A program made the translations under genes and the position numbers. Shown piece by piece: positions 35,746-48,499 of a DNA stretch of 64,000 bases. Every line of letters starts with the position of its first letter. The stretch's first letter is position 1. The stretch spans positions 192,136,958 through 192,200,957 of the forward strand of contig JAUPFV010000005.1 in the NCBI GenBank assembly GCA_036936605.1, in the 5' to 3' direction. This DNA comes from Limnanthes douglasii subsp. nivea (lineage: Eukaryota; Streptophyta; Magnoliopsida; Brassicales; Limnanthaceae). Below the pieces are notes generated by a model that ran no database searches, was not told the DNA's origin, and saw nothing but the letters and a program-made list of their open reading frames with translations.

Positions 35746-38700
35746 TGAAGAACCACCGTTGGACCAAAGTGAAGTTTTCTATTTCATATGTATCTTATAT
35801 TAATCGAGTCCCCTGTTTTGGTATTCATATATTAATTATATTATTTTGTTGAGCATTGAATATTAATTAGGTTTCTTTATGAAGTCTCTTATATTTATGT
35901 AATATGATTTATTTCAGTCATTGATCAATATGTTATAATCTGAAGCGTATGATGAAGAATTAGGGTTTTCTCTAACATATAAACAGAAAATATATTTGTA
36001 TACAATATGTGATGTGATAGTGGTTTGGCGTGAGAAATAAATACTGAAGAAAATGTTATCTGAATCACATCATCTTTTGCAACAAATAGTGATTCAGTCA
36101 TTTTTATTTGAGAGTCTTTCTGTCACCGATTTGTTTATAAAAAATGTTCATCTTCACAATCCAAACCATAGCATGTTTGTTTTTATTTTTGCTTTTTTTA
36201 TCCGTTGCTCGTGTTAAATAAGAAAAGTTGTTTTTTCTAAAATTCGACAATCCATACATCGGTTTTTGTATCCGTCAAATCTGTAGTTTTCCAACATCAT
36301 ATATATATATAACATTAAAACATACTTATATTTTATAATATATATCACCTTTAAAATAAATTCATATACATATTAAAATTCGAGCATTAAAGAGTGTGCA
36401 TTACCGACCATCAAATAAACCGTATATAATTTTACGTTCGAAGCTTAACGAAATATATAGTTCTCAAATGTATGTATGATGTTTTAATAAAATAAAAGAG
36501 TCATTAATGCTCGAACAAACAATACATACGTTTAAATTTGTTCATAGTATAATAAAAATAAAAGTTATATATTGTTACATATATATAACCTCATGAATTA
36601 TAAAAAGAATAAACGTTTATTAAAAATTAAAAAAAACCAAAACTATTACATCTTTATTTATGGTAGATATTTAAAAAAAATGCCACATTATGTTTATAAA
36701 ATAATTTAGATTTCCAAAAAAAATCTAAATATTATTTTGATATTGAGATTCATCAACTGGGTTTAAGGTTTGGAGAATTTATAATGTATATTTACGACTT
36801 GCTGATTAATTTATATGTATTACTAAATTTAAAATTAGACAGTTTTTGTGGCAACTTATTTGTTCTCGTGACAGCTTCTTTTAACAGTCGTATTGTCGCG
36901 AAATTCAGCGACATAAGCATTTTCACCGTGACAGCCCACGTTGCTTGTCACGACAACTGTTGTTGTTCATAAGCTATTTTTTCTCTTTTGCTTACATGTG
37001 AGTATGTTGTTTGAAACGTCATTTATACTTGCAACAAATCAATTCACTTAAATTTTTGGAAAATTTAATTTAACTTGCATATTTTGCATATTTTTCAGTA
37101 TGAATAATTTTGTTTAAACTAACATATATATATTGGCATGTTTAGATGTGTTGTCATGTATGTTGAAGTACTACGTGTTTAAGGGTCGAAAGTTTTGTAA
37201 TCTTGACTATATGAGAATTAAGAAACATCCAAAGCTGAAAATGTATAGCCTTTAGGATGGAAAATGATTACACATTTTTGTTGAGCACTTAATTCGACGA
37301 TGTATGAGGTGATGTCCTACATGCCTAGGGATGGTTTGTTTTTCAGGTTTGGAGTTGTGATTGACATTCGTTTCCTTTCATATATCTGCAACTTTGACGG
37401 GATATTTTACATCTTAGAGATTGCTTCAGATTTTCATAGCGTAATGAAATGTAACGCAAAAAGTCTCTTTAATTAGATAGACACTCCAGTTGTTTTACAT
37501 GATTTTCAAAATAAACACTTCATATGACCATTCCTTGGTACTGTATATGCCTACATGTCATGCAACTCACATGACCTTTGTCTGGGCGAGTCATGTAGAA
37601 TAGGGGTTTGGAGGCTCATAGCTAATAACCGGATAATGTTAGTGTTAGGACCGTACAAAAGACTACCTCACATCTGTCCCAATTGTGAACACACCGATGC
37701 ATGATATAGTTGATGCATTCGCATGTATCATACTAATGCACAAGTGTTTTTCCAATGTTGAATGGTTTTGGTTAAGCATACCATGGAATTGTCAAATATG
37801 GACCATATTAAAGGCTTTATTGTTTTAAAATATGGTTGTGAACCAATAATATCTTCCTTAAATAGCTAGTCTTCAGAAGTAATATATAGTATACTGTCAC
37901 CTACAGTCTCCACTAATGATTATAACAAGTCAAGTAATATGAATGCCTATAAGACGATAAAATTCAGTCATTTACGTCAAATACGTGGTATTTGAGTTAA
38001 ATTATGTATCGAGTAAACTTAGGTTATAGTTATCCATATTAGGTGAATAATTTCCAAATCATAAAATTATTATTAGAATGGATTCATGATATATTTTTTA
38101 TTAATAATACCATGATATTTATGAGGCTGTGATATTTTACTACTCAATTTTTTTACTTTGAAATTTAAGTGGGGTATAAAATGACAACATTAAAGAGGTT
38201 GAAATCCAATGATATAAAGTGATGATAGTTCGTACTGAAATTCTTTAAATATATCATGGAAAATGTTTTAACAGGATAATAAAAACATTTGTAAATTTCA
38301 TTGCCAAAATTAATTTTTTAGTGCTTTAATTTTCTAAGTTAGTTGAATATAATGGTGGAGATTAAGACCTAATATAATTTAGTTATTTAAGCTTTTCAAT
38401 TTTCCAAATTTCTCCAAGTTAATAGAAATGGTAGAGATTCAGATTATATTACAGATAAGCGTAATACTAAAATTTATAAGAAAGTCAACTATAAGTCTAT
38501 CATAATGTTACATATAAAGTTTTTTTTTCGATTGATCTTTCGTAAAGAAGTCGTTATTAACTTCACACTTTAGTTCTTCATGTCTAATTCAGTTATGATG
38601 AGATTTTTTAATTTATTATCTATGTAAAAGTTGATAGATAAATAAGGAAAAGTAATTTAGTTTTTACCATTAAAAATGGGCTTACATGACTTTGATTCTC

Positions 38701-40779
38701 GAAAGAAAATAAAAGTAAGAAGGATAATTAAATTGCAAAAAATTCAAATATTAAACAGGTTTATTAAATTTAGCACCATGACTGAATTTCTTCTAAAGGT
38801 TTATAGACAATTTCATATGAATAGTGAAAGTTTTGAGACTTTGCTCGGCCAAGAAATATTCTTTCACGTCCCTGAGTCTAGTCCACATTTCACTTCATAT
38901 TCAGTTTTTAGAGATATTTGATGGATTGATATAGCTCCAAACATTATAGTTTATATTTATTCAAAAGATACATTAAATTTCCAAAATTAAGTGATGGTAA
39001 AACATTTTTATATATAATGGTGATTCATGCATTGAAGAGTTGTAAAATGAATAATTTTTTTAACGTGTTCATGTCTACCATCTCTGTAATGAATCACAAT
39101 TAATTTTCCTATTACGATATCCATATTTATGTATCTTACACTAAAATAAACTAAAATCTTATGACAAACAAGTACACTTTTACGATAAACATTTAAGTCA
39201 TATCTTCCAAAATTAGGTGGGTAAACTAGTTGATCAAGTACTTATAAACCTTATTGAATATTCTTACTGATCATACATGTGTTGGATATATAGAGATAAA
39301 ATATCAAGTATGTGAAATAAGGTGCATAAATCCTAATTAAAGTCTTAAAAGTAAAACTAGAACATTATTTGGAAGAAGTTCTTATGCATTGATAACTAAG
39401 CTAACACATTTTGTTCATAGATATATTTTGGACCTAGTTTACACATATTTAAATATAGATGGAGTTTATTGATAAGTTTAAATATGTTTAAAACCTGAAA
39501 AAATGTGTTAAAGTATACCATATATGAGCCTATTAATGGCTAGTAAGGGTAATATGACGATTCATAAAACAATGTTATGATTCATTTTGTTTAGTTACAA
39601 AGTGAAAATGTTACTTTATTAATTCAATACATTCATAAAAGTTTGATTTTAATAACTCATTCAATTTGACAAATTTATAGAATTAAATATCATAAAAAAA
39701 CATGTATATTTGAGACAATACATTAATTCCTTGAGGATTTTTAGGTTATGGGGAAGTATTCAGTAAACAAAAATCTTAATTTTTGGGGAAAATATAAATA
39801 ATTCTTTAGATTCAGACGATGAGGATTCGATCATTATATTATCGATCCTTCTAGAATTCAACCTTCAAATTTTAACTCAATAATAAGAAGTTGTAATTTT
39901 TCATGAAAGACAAAGTCAACATCTTCAAGTAAATATGCAAACTAAAGTTAATATAGTCCCTAATGGAAACAAACATAGATAAATAAAATATTATATATGA
40001 AATATACTTCTATAAACAATTCAAATAAGACATTAAGATTATATACGACAGAGTAAAATAATTCAATTTTGGCTTATATAACACTGCAAGATGTTCTAAC
40101 TGAACATTAACATTTTTGTTATGTAACAGAATAATTTAATTTTGTTTTTTGTAACATTGAAAAGAATTCTATATGATCATTAGATTTTTTATGATGTGAA
40201 TGGAGAATCCAAATTAATCTTCTATAATATCACATAGAATTCAAATTGTCAGTTTTGGATTATTGTGACAAGAGTGAAGATTGATACAAGACAATTCAGT
40301 TTAATATGTTATCTAACTAAAATAGACTAGAATGTTGCAACCCCATGTTTAAACCATGATTAGCTACAAAGATAACTAGATAAGATATACACAAGGTCTT
40401 ATATCAAGCAAAATTCACTTAATGTGAAAAGAATAACCTTTGGGAGAACCTTCATTTTAGACAAGGGAAAGGTTCTTTCAAGATAATCATAACATAAAAT
40501 GCACACTTTAGTGTTTCACTTCCAGAAATAAATATTAAGATCATGTGTTTTATCGTATAGTAACATTGAGAATAATTTATATATAGGTAAACTCATTGAC
40601 TTTATTCATTAAGAATGATAATTGTAAAAGTTAATCGACCCATAAGAAGATTAATGGGTTTTTAATAATTAAATGTTTGATAAAGTCAAATTCATTTATG
40701 ATATTAAGCTAGCGTCCCATTAATGGTGTCATGTTTTTTTCTAAATTACATTCTTGTTTGTTTTTTAGATAAACTCAGC
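35746..40779. other. Five kilobases of AT-rich intergenic DNA
   Basis: No gene supported. A short + strand frame at 38676-38921 has no recognisable family. The right part (about 39-40.8 kb) may be the very decayed upstream portion of the copia fragment that follows, but nothing identifiable remains. Confidence 0.5.
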
Positions 40780-41110
40780 AAATATTATGGACATCACAAG
40801 TTTAGTGAGATTTGATTCAAACTTAAATTTGTATGCCAATGATATACTGTTAACCATAAGCTACAAAAACTTGTTTAATGACACTATGAAATTTATATTA
40901 AAGAAATTCTATGAAAATTTTATATGGTGAAGTGCCTTATATTTTAGGAACTTGTATTAGTGAATTTTATGGGTTTAACATAAAAGACATTCATTAAGAT
41001 CATATCACAATGTTATAGTACTGAAACAACAAGTTTATAGATTTTATTGAGATATAATAAGAAAATACATCTTATTTGGAATGTTTCAAGATTGATTTAA
41101 AAATTCATAA
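40780..41110 (+). pseudogene. Very decayed Ty1/copia RT fragment, + strand
   Basis: LYANDILLTISYKNLFND, then (after a shift) GEVPYILGTCI, match the copia RT region around the YVDD box and the GEASYVLGI block. Opposite in orientation to the better-preserved copia element just downstream, so it belongs to a different insertion. Confidence 0.6.
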
Positions 41111-41239
41111 ACACATCATATCCCATATGTTTAAGATATGGTATAACATTTATGAATATAATTCGAAGTAAATACTTAAGTAAGGAATAACAGTTATAGA
41201 GTAAGACATGGGTCTTCTGATATTTGATTAAAAATAAAA

Positions 41240-43915
41240 TATCGCGAGTGATATTTCCTTGGTCATTATATCTGCTGGATTATCGTGTGTAGACACTTTC
41301 TTCCTATCAACAATTTCCTTTGATATTATATCACGAATAAAATGATACCTGACATCTATGTGCTTTGTACACTCATGTTACATCTGATTCCCTGTAAGGT
41401 GTATGGCGCTTTGACTGTCACAAAACACTTTTGTAGTAGTCCTATCTAATCCCAAATCTGCCACCAAACCTTGCAACCATATTGCCTCTTTAAATGCTTC
41501 TGTTACCACCATCTACTCTTCCTCTATTGTAGGCAAAGCTACAGTAGCTTGCAACTGTGCTTTCCAACTGATCGCACTCCCAACTAGAGTAAATACATAT
41601 CCTGTCAGAGATCTTCTTTTATCCATATCACCTGCAAAATCAGAATCAACAAACCAACCAATGATCCTGCAACATCATTCAGTGATTCACCAATATCGGT
41701 CTTGTTAAAAGTTAAGCCAACGTTCATAAGTATTCTTAAGATACCGAAGTATCAATTTCACTGCCTGCTAGTGTTCTTTCCCAATACATCCCATGTACCT
41801 GCTAACTACACTAACCGCATGTGAAATATCAAGACGTGTGCATACATAACATACATGATACTACCAACTGCACTTGCATATGGAACCTTCGATATCTGTT
41901 CCAACTCAGCATCGTCCTTGGCCGCTCCTACTGTAGACAACTTGAAATGAGTAGCAAATGGAATGCTAACTACTTTAGCATCAGACATGTTGAATCGTTG
42001 TAACACTTTCTCAATATAGCTTCATTGAGACAAGTGTAATGATCCTAAATTTCTGTTCTTGATAATCTCCATACCAAGAATTTTCTTTGCTCTACCCAGA
42101 TCCTTCATCTGAAACTCGGAACTAAGCTACTTCTTTAACTGCACAATGTGTGACATACTACAAGCATCAATAAGCTTATTATCCACATACAATAACAAGT
42201 AAACATAAGAATCATATAACATCTTTTGATGATACACACAACTATCATATGGACTCCTCGTGAACCCTTTTGACACCATGAATGTATCAAAACGTTTGTA
42301 CCATTGCCTAGGTGACTGTTCCAAACCACATAGTGATTTTTTCAGCAGACAAACCTTGTCCTTTATATTAGGTTCGATAAATCCCTCTGGTTGTCTCATA
42401 TAGATTTTCTCCTCCAATTCACCATGTAGAAACACAGTCTTTACATCCAACTGTTCAAGCTCTAAATCTTGCAAAACTACTATGGCTAACAAAACTCGAA
42501 TCGAACTATGCTTCACCACTGGAGAAAGTACTTCATTGAATTCGATTTATTCCCTTTGAGTAAAAACCTTAGCGACCAGTCTTGCTTTGAATCGAGATGC
42601 CTTAACCCCTGGATTATCTTCCTTTGTCTTGAACACTTATTTACTGCCTACTATTTTCTGTCATTTAGGCAAGTCAACAAGCTTCCATGTTTGATTTTTA
42701 TGAAGAGATTCAATCTCTTCCCCCATAGCACAAATCCATCGATCTGCCTCTGAACTTGCTATAGCTTCTCTGTAGCTACTATGTTCATGCATCTCAACTT
42801 CTTCTGCAACTGATAGAGCATATGCAACTAGATTTGCATACATTTTTGGAAGGCTAATATCTCTTCTTTCTCTTCCCAATGCTATGCTATAAGGTTGTTG
42901 TTGTGGTTTAGGCGCATCATCGTCACTATCATCCGATGCTGACGCTTCACCTCATGATTCTGGATCCATCTCAGAACCACTTGAATTATAAGACCTGCTA
43001 GATACTGATTCTACTTCAAGCTCCACATGTTTACTCACAACCGATCCTGATTCGACCATTTCTCCTACTTTCTTCTGACTGTCTATCGAAGCAAACTCAT
43101 TAAAAGTAACGTCCCTAGTGATGAGAAAACCTGGAGACTTTGGAGAGGTACACCATAACCTATATCCCTTCACTCCATTAACATATCCTTGAAATATGCA
43201 CCTTTTTTCCCTCGGCTCAAGCTTACCATCTCTCACATGAGCATACATAGGACAACCGAACACCCTCAGATGTTCATAATCAGCCGACGATCCAGACCAA
43301 ATCTCAAAAGGAGTTTTACAATCAATAGCCGTTGATGGAGACCTTTTACCAAGTAACACGCTGTATTGATAGCTTCAACCCAAAAATCATTTCCCACACC
43401 GGAATGCGAGAGCATACTTCGTACATTGTCACAAAGCGTTATGTTCATTCTTTCTGCGACTTCATTCTGTTGTGGTGTTTAAGAACAAGTGCGATAACGA
43501 ACTATTCCCTCAGTTTCTCAGAACTCGTTGAACTCACGATTGCAATATTCTAACCCATTATTTGTCCTAAAACGTTTGATTTTTCTTCCTGTTTGCTTCT
43601 CAATCATTGTCTTCTACTTGACAAAGATTGAATATGCCTCATCTTTCGTTTTCAGAAATTAAACCCACACCATCCTTGAATAATCATCAATCAAACTCAT
43701 GTAGTATCTGGCTCCACTCTTAGATGAAATTCTGTTTGGACCCCAAAAATCTGAGTCAATGTAGTCCACTGTTCCTTTAGTTTTTCTTACAACTAATTTG
43801 CTGAATTTGACTCTAGTTTGTTTACCAAACACACAGTGCTCACAAAATCCCAATGATTCTGCTTTATACCATTTCAACAAATCTCTCTTTCCCAAAACAG
43901 CTAATCCTCCCACTC
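41240..43915 (-). pseudogene. Ty1/copia pol (integrase-RT-RNase H), broken
   Basis: Order on the minus strand: GAG-pre-integrase and integrase start 43659-43913 (CEHCVFGKQTRVKF, LIDDYSRMVWV), integrase C-terminal part 42952-43450 (VFGCPMYAHVRDGKL), RT 42127-42880 (LDVKTVFLHGELEEKIYMRQ, LLLYVDNKLI in place of YVDD), then RNase H about 41270-41660 (DSDFAGDMDKRRSLTGYVF, HIDVRYHFIRD, DNPADIMTKE). Several stops and frameshifts, plus the altered YVDD box, show it is inactive. No gag or flanking LTR could be recognised on either side. The motif set fits a Tork/TNT1-type copia element. Confidence 0.9.
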
Positions 43916-44250
43916 ATGTGATGATCGAAGTGGGAGACTGCAAGGCAATCCTATATAGGAATGTCTCATCACATTTTACACTCACAGTATCCAAAACTAT
44001 TATTATATAAGTTCAATTATATAAATGTAATTAACATATAGTTCATTAGATCCACAGATAACAAGATAGGTAGTATCAAGGATATTTTTAGTGTGGATAC
44101 AATTCAGATTCATATGGATCTAAAAGAAGGTCTCTCAATCTGGAAGTTCAGTTATTGTGCCTTAAGAACCTAATAAGGTTATAATCTCCTGTAGATGCAC
44201 AAACTTATTAGGATATTCAAAGCTTTAAGTATAAATATAAAGCTAAACGA
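43916..44250. other. Non-coding stretch, possible LTR remnant
   Basis: No gene. It lies between the 5' limit of the copia coding region and the next element, so it may be leftover copia leader or LTR, but no second copy is present. Confidence 0.35.
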
Positions 44251-44593
44251 TGTAGCTGAGAAAGCCCACAAATTATCTTATCAACAATATCCATTGTTTA
44301 AAACCTAAATTCTTATTTTCTTTTTATGTTTTTATATATTTTTAGTATATTAAAAAAGTATTTTACTTTTATTTTAATATATTTGTTTTCCTTCTACAAT
44401 ATTTGATTAAAATTTTTGAATCTATCATATATAATCTAATTTTATAATTTTAAGACAGATTTTATTGAATCAAATAATTTTTACTGATATTTTCAGTTTT
44501 CTTACCATTAGATTATGGGTTCGTTTATCTTTTGTTATCATAGGATTAAGGTTTTATTTATTTTTTGCTGTTTTCGACATTTCTGTTGTATCA
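44251..44593 (+). repeat. Left LTR-like direct repeat
   Basis: Begins TGTAGCTGAGAAAGCCCA and ends TTGTATCA. Colinear with 47541-47932 over its whole length, including AAATTATCTTAT, TTTATTGAATCAAAT and the GGTTTTATTTAT block. Confidence 0.75.
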
Positions 44594-44603
44594 GTTGGTA
44601 TAA

Positions 44604-45144
44604 GAGCATGTACAATGTATATGTCAAAGCACATGTTAACTTTTTTTAATAAACAAGCCACGTCAGCTTTGTTAACTATTTGGTGAATTTTTTTTTTCTC
44701 TCGTTTTTTTATTCATCTTCTTTATATAATTTTTTTTCATGGACGTTGTATTTATCTTCTTCTTTTTTTTAACCTTTTTTTATTTTCTTCGTTTTCTTTC
44801 TCTATATCTTTTTTTTTATATATGATCGTTTGGATAAATGTGATACCATAGGTGGAGGTAAAAAAAAATACTTATGTAATCGTTGACGTTGACGATTAAA
44901 AACAATTTCTTGTTCTTCATCGGTATCCGTTGAACTTATTTCTTGTTTTTCATTAGTATCCGTTGAACTTTCCTCTTCTGAAAAAACTTGAAAATTGGAA
45001 ATAAGAATTTGAGATATCAATTTTTTGATGATAGACTCACAAACATAAATATCTTCTCTAAATATTGATTAATAATAAACAAAAAATTAAAATAATAACA
45101 AGATGTCCTTTTTCCTACGTGACACCCTACTGGTGTACATGCTC
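44604..45144. mobile_element. MITE nested at the primer-binding site
   Basis: Ends GAGCATGTACA ... TGTACATGCTC form a perfect inverted pair. The flanks TAA (left) and TGA (right) may be a decayed 3-bp duplication, as in PIF/Harbinger elements. The interior is T-rich, with an imperfect repeat (TCCGTTGAACTT twice) that gives a short minus-strand frame of no evident meaning. Confidence 0.6.
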
Positions 45145-45359
45145 TGAAAGCTGGAGTTCCTGATACGTTAGATATGAAATCATATTTCCAAAACCTATTT
45201 TTTAGGATTCAATGACTAGAGAAGAGAACGGCGTCTTTTGATTTACATGCACCATTAGGAAAAAAATTGCAAATTCCTAAATAATCCAAGTTTTGAGGAG
45301 GCTAGTCACTAACTGGTTCATAATGGATACTGGTTTTTCCTTCCACGTCTTTCTTCTAT

Positions 45360-45785
45360 TAGAGTTATTATAACAGTTCAGGCTATCAGATTTTATTGAT
45401 AAGCAGGACTACGAAGCATGGTAAAAGCGAGGTTTGAAAGTTCTTGAAGTTGGCCTTTTGTTGCATCCTCGCGTAACTCGCGTTCCTCCTGATAAGGCTA
45501 ATTCTTCCTTGCAGCGGTTGAAACAAAATATTCATAGAGCTCTGGCTAGGCCTATAGAGACTGGAAGGAACAATGAATCAATGCAGGTTCTGCTTACTGC
45601 TTTACTCGCTAGCAGATTTGATGGGTCTTTCTCTGATTCATGTCACTGGGCGGAGGGATTTCCATTCAATCTTAGACTTTATGAAATGCTTATGGAAGCA
45701 TGTTTTGACGGCAACAAAGAATCATATCTTATTTGAAGAAGTGGACGAGCCAATGGAATACATAGGGCAATCATTTGGTCTCCTC
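45360..45785 (+). pseudogene. DUF810/MUN-domain (PATROL1-like) gene fragment
   Basis: Open piece 45434-45736 includes LLLHPRV, ARPIETGRNNESMQVL, DGSFSDSCHWAEG and NLRLYEMLMEACFDGN; after a shift it continues EEVDEPMEYI. These are diagnostic blocks of the plant DUF810/MUN family (PATROL1 and relatives), which are involved in membrane traffic. About 140 codons of a protein normally near 1100 aa, with an upstream stop and frameshifts. No intron interrupts the stretch. Not functional. Confidence 0.85.
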
Positions 45786-46190
45786 TGGTGACTGGGTTGG
45801 GAATTAGAAGTCTTTATAGTGTTGGGGCTGATAATTCCAGTGATGCAAACGAATCAGAGGATGATGTCGGGCTTCGAAGTTCGAGTGACAACACCTTGGC
45901 TTTGACGCTGACCAAGAGCAAAAGAGAGATATCCACAGTCATAGTCCAGAGCATTATGAAAAACAGCACTCGCATTTGTACGGTTGATAATGTTGAGGCA
46001 CTGTACGAATTGATCAAGGACTTGGATGGTAGTGAACTGCCTGACGAGGTCGATGAAGACCGGGAAAAGATGCTTAAGATAATCTGTACATGAAACAATG
46101 AAAATCTATTTGCAGATGAGGCATTAGCTTCTCCAAAGAAATTTTCCAGACTACAGAGATTGCTTGATGAAATTGAGGAAAAATAGCCAT
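45786..46190 (+). pseudogene. VPS35 (retromer subunit) gene fragment
   Basis: The open frame 45788-46093 contains VIVQSIMKNSTRICTVDNVE and ALYELIKDLDG, then DEVDEDREKMLKIICT; after a stop it continues DEALASPKKFSRL. These match, in order, the middle of plant VPS35, with an internal loss of about 20 residues between DEVDED and the MLKIIC block. The first ~45 codons (ADNSSDANESEDDVG) are not recognised. A broken fragment without introns, directly following the DUF810 piece. Confidence 0.75.
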
Positions 46191-46509
46191 TGTATTTGTC
46201 CAAACTAAGAGGCATGTTGATCTGTCACAAAGAATCTGGATAAGGTATGGAGGCAAGTTACTTACCAAGACTACCAAAACGTCTGCCCGACCCAAAATAC
46301 CATGGAGACATGAGACTGCGCCAAATATTATGCCTACGGACACAATGGCGGTAGATTCTGCTGCTGATCATATAAATCTTGTTGATTCGAGAATGCAGAG
46401 CTCTTCATCTTTGTTACATGCTAGTGATGCAAATTTTGTTCAATATCATAATCGTACCAGATTGGTTCCAACCTTTTTTTCGAGTTTATCTCTTTACTTG
46501 TGAGTTTAT

Positions 46510-47525
46510 TTTACAGGCTGCAGTACAGTGACTGTAGTATGGTGATAAAAGACTTGACCAAGTCGTTTGGATGGGACACATAATGTTCTATTTTGCAACA
46601 TGATGTTCAAGAGCTTAACAGGCTTTTATGTGAAAAACGTGACGAAAAAATGAAGGGGACTGTCGTAGAAGGTATTATACAGAAGTTATTTGAAGGTCAT
46701 CCTTTGAACTACATAGAATGCATCAATGTTGATTACAAATCAACAAGGAAATATCCTTTTACGACCTTCAGCTCGATGTTACAGGTTGTCGTGATTTTTA
46801 TGCATCTTTTGACAAGTATGTAGAGGTTGAACGTCTTGAAGGTGATAACTAATACCAGGCCGAAGCCTATGGGTTGCAAGATGCAAAAAAAAGTGTGCTA
46901 TTTACTGAGTTCCCGCCTGTCCTTCAGCTTCAGCTAAATTTACAAAGTATTCCAATGCATACATGCTGGTTTATATCGGTGAAACCGACACAGACAAGAT
47001 AATATGTAATGTGGATGAGGATGATATTGCCGAACATCTTAGGGTGAGGTTCAAGAAAGAACAGGAAGAGGAGCTTAAAAAGAAAGAAAAAGCAGAGGCA
47101 CACCTATGTCAAGGTTGCACGAGATGAAGATCTTCTCGAGCAGGTTGGGAAAGATATTTATTTTCATCTTGTGGATCATGAGAAAATTGAAAGTTTCTGC
47201 ATTCAAAAGCAGGTGCCATCGAACTTGTTTAAGGAAGAGGTAGCTAAAGAGTTTGACATACCAGTGCAATTTCAAACGTGTTTGGCTGTGGGCAATGAGT
47301 CAAAATATACTTATCGTCCTAACAGGCCATTGACACAGATGGAGGAAATGCACTCTGTTAGAACACTAAGAGAGGTATCAAATAAGGTCAAGAATGCTGA
47401 GTTAAAATTGTTCTTGGAAGTGGAGCCTGGACTGGATTTACGGCCTGTTGCTCCACCTGATAAGTCGAAGGAAGATATTATATCTTTTTTCAAGATTTAT
47501 AGCCCCGACAAAGAAGAACTATGAT
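46510..47525 (+). pseudogene. UBP12/UBP13 (ubiquitin-specific protease) gene fragment
   Basis: Blocks in order: LTKSFGWDT, QHDVQELNRLLCEK, GTVVEGIIQKLFEGHPLNYI, ECINVDYKSTRK, then after a +1 shift FYDLQLDV, VEVERLEGDN and PPVLQLQL, then a jump of roughly 110 residues to FTKYSNAYMLVYIGETD, then NVDEDDIAEHLRVRFKKEQE. The 47171-47524 piece has FKEEVAKEF, TYRPNRPLT and KLFLEVEPGLDLRP. This is the USP catalytic region plus the following ubiquitin-like part of plant UBP12/13. The catalytic Cys box upstream and the His box are absent. Several protein blocks that are split by introns in the intact gene (from memory) are continuous here, pointing to an mRNA origin. Stops and shifts make it non-functional. 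Confidence 0.88.
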
Positions 47526-47540
47526 ATGTTGGAAGGCTGA

Positions 47541-47722
47541 GGATAGTCGAGAAAGCCCATAATTATCTTATCTAAGATCTTATTGTTTAAAGTCTAAATG
47601 TTTACTTTTTCAGATTTTTTATATTTTTTAAAATATTAAAAAATATTATATTTAACCGATCGAATTTAATTGCATTAGATATTATTTTAATATTTTTATT
47701 TAGAAGGTTTGATTAGAGTTTT

Positions 47723-47770
<48 letters not shown>

Positions 47771-47932
47771 ATTATAAAACATATTTTATTGTATCAAATA
47801 TTTTTTATTGATATTTTTAATTTTTTTGATTAGGGTTTTATTTATCCTATCATAGTAAGATTACGTTTTCAATTATTATTTTATGTCATTTTCTCATTTT
47901 CTTTTAAACAAAAAAGCTATTTTTTCGTATCA
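47541..47932 (+). repeat. Right LTR-like direct repeat with (TA)n expansion
   Basis: Colinear with 44251-44593, ending TCGTATCA. Contains a (TA)n run of about 40 bp at 47727-47766, absent from the left copy, which explains its greater length. Confidence 0.75.
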
Positions 47933-48184
47933 TAAATTTATGTAGAGGTTGTTATTTTTTAAAAACAACATCAAAATGACTAGCATATTATTATGAAATT
48001 ATCCATACTGTTTTTTTTTGCGTTTTAATTTTTAATTTAAAATTGCAAAATATAAACATATTGTGTTTTAATAACAAACTTAAAAATAATTGTCAATATT
48101 ATCGAATGTTGGCGAATGTAATATTAAATGGAGCCGCACCCACCCATTAATCTCACTCTCATACAATGACAACATAAATTGGTA

Positions 48185-48409
48185 AGCCCCCAAGGGGGTA
48201 GCCGAGTTGGTTGAGTATGGCATTCTTATGACCAGAAGGTCATGAGTTCGAGTCCCACTACATACGCTTTCTCAGCTGAGCCTGTCACCTTGTGTGGTTT
48301 ACCTTCTGGCGTTGGTTTGCAGGCTATCACGTCAGACTGAGGGTTTACCCTGTGCGCACTCATTGCACTCTGAGTAGCGGCTGCAGGTTCCCTCTGAAAA
48401 AAAAAAAAA
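48185..48409 (+). mobile_element. tRNA-derived SINE, copy 2
   Basis: Same family as 31178-31398, about 90% identical by eye, with A box TAGCCGAGTTGGTTGAG, B box GGTCATGAGTTCGAGTCCC and a 14-A tail. Target duplication ACATAAATTGGTA / ACATGAATTGGTA (48172-48184, 48410-48422), one mismatch. Confidence 0.93.
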
Positions 48410-48499
48410 ACATGAATTGGTACGATTTCTGACCAAATGGTTCATGGAACCTTAAAAAACCAAAAGGAAAGGTCATTTCATTAGATATTGAAAGAATAA

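Larger units (their letters stand above)
44251..47932 (+). mobile_element. LTR-like unit carrying fragments of three host genes
   Basis: Two homologous direct repeats (44251-44593 and 47541-47932) flank a region with no gag or pol. It instead holds, all on +, pieces of a DUF810/MUN protein, VPS35 and a UBP12/13 deubiquitinase. The left repeat ends TATCA-GT-TGGTA. If a nested MITE at 44604-45144 is removed, the sequence reads TGGTATGAAAGC, 10 of 12 bases identical to the primer site TGGTATCAGAGC of initiator tRNA-Met. A purine-rich GGAAGGCTGA precedes the right repeat. This layout suggests a retroelement that transduced cellular mRNAs, in the manner of maize Bs1. No target duplication was found, and the repeats are diverged, so an alternative (unrelated duplication around a gene-fragment cluster) is possible. 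Confidence 0.6.

Noticed and set aside
44802..45020. Minus-strand frame with an STDTNEKQEI repeat
   Set aside because: It lies inside the MITE and arises from an internal short repeat; no start context or homology.
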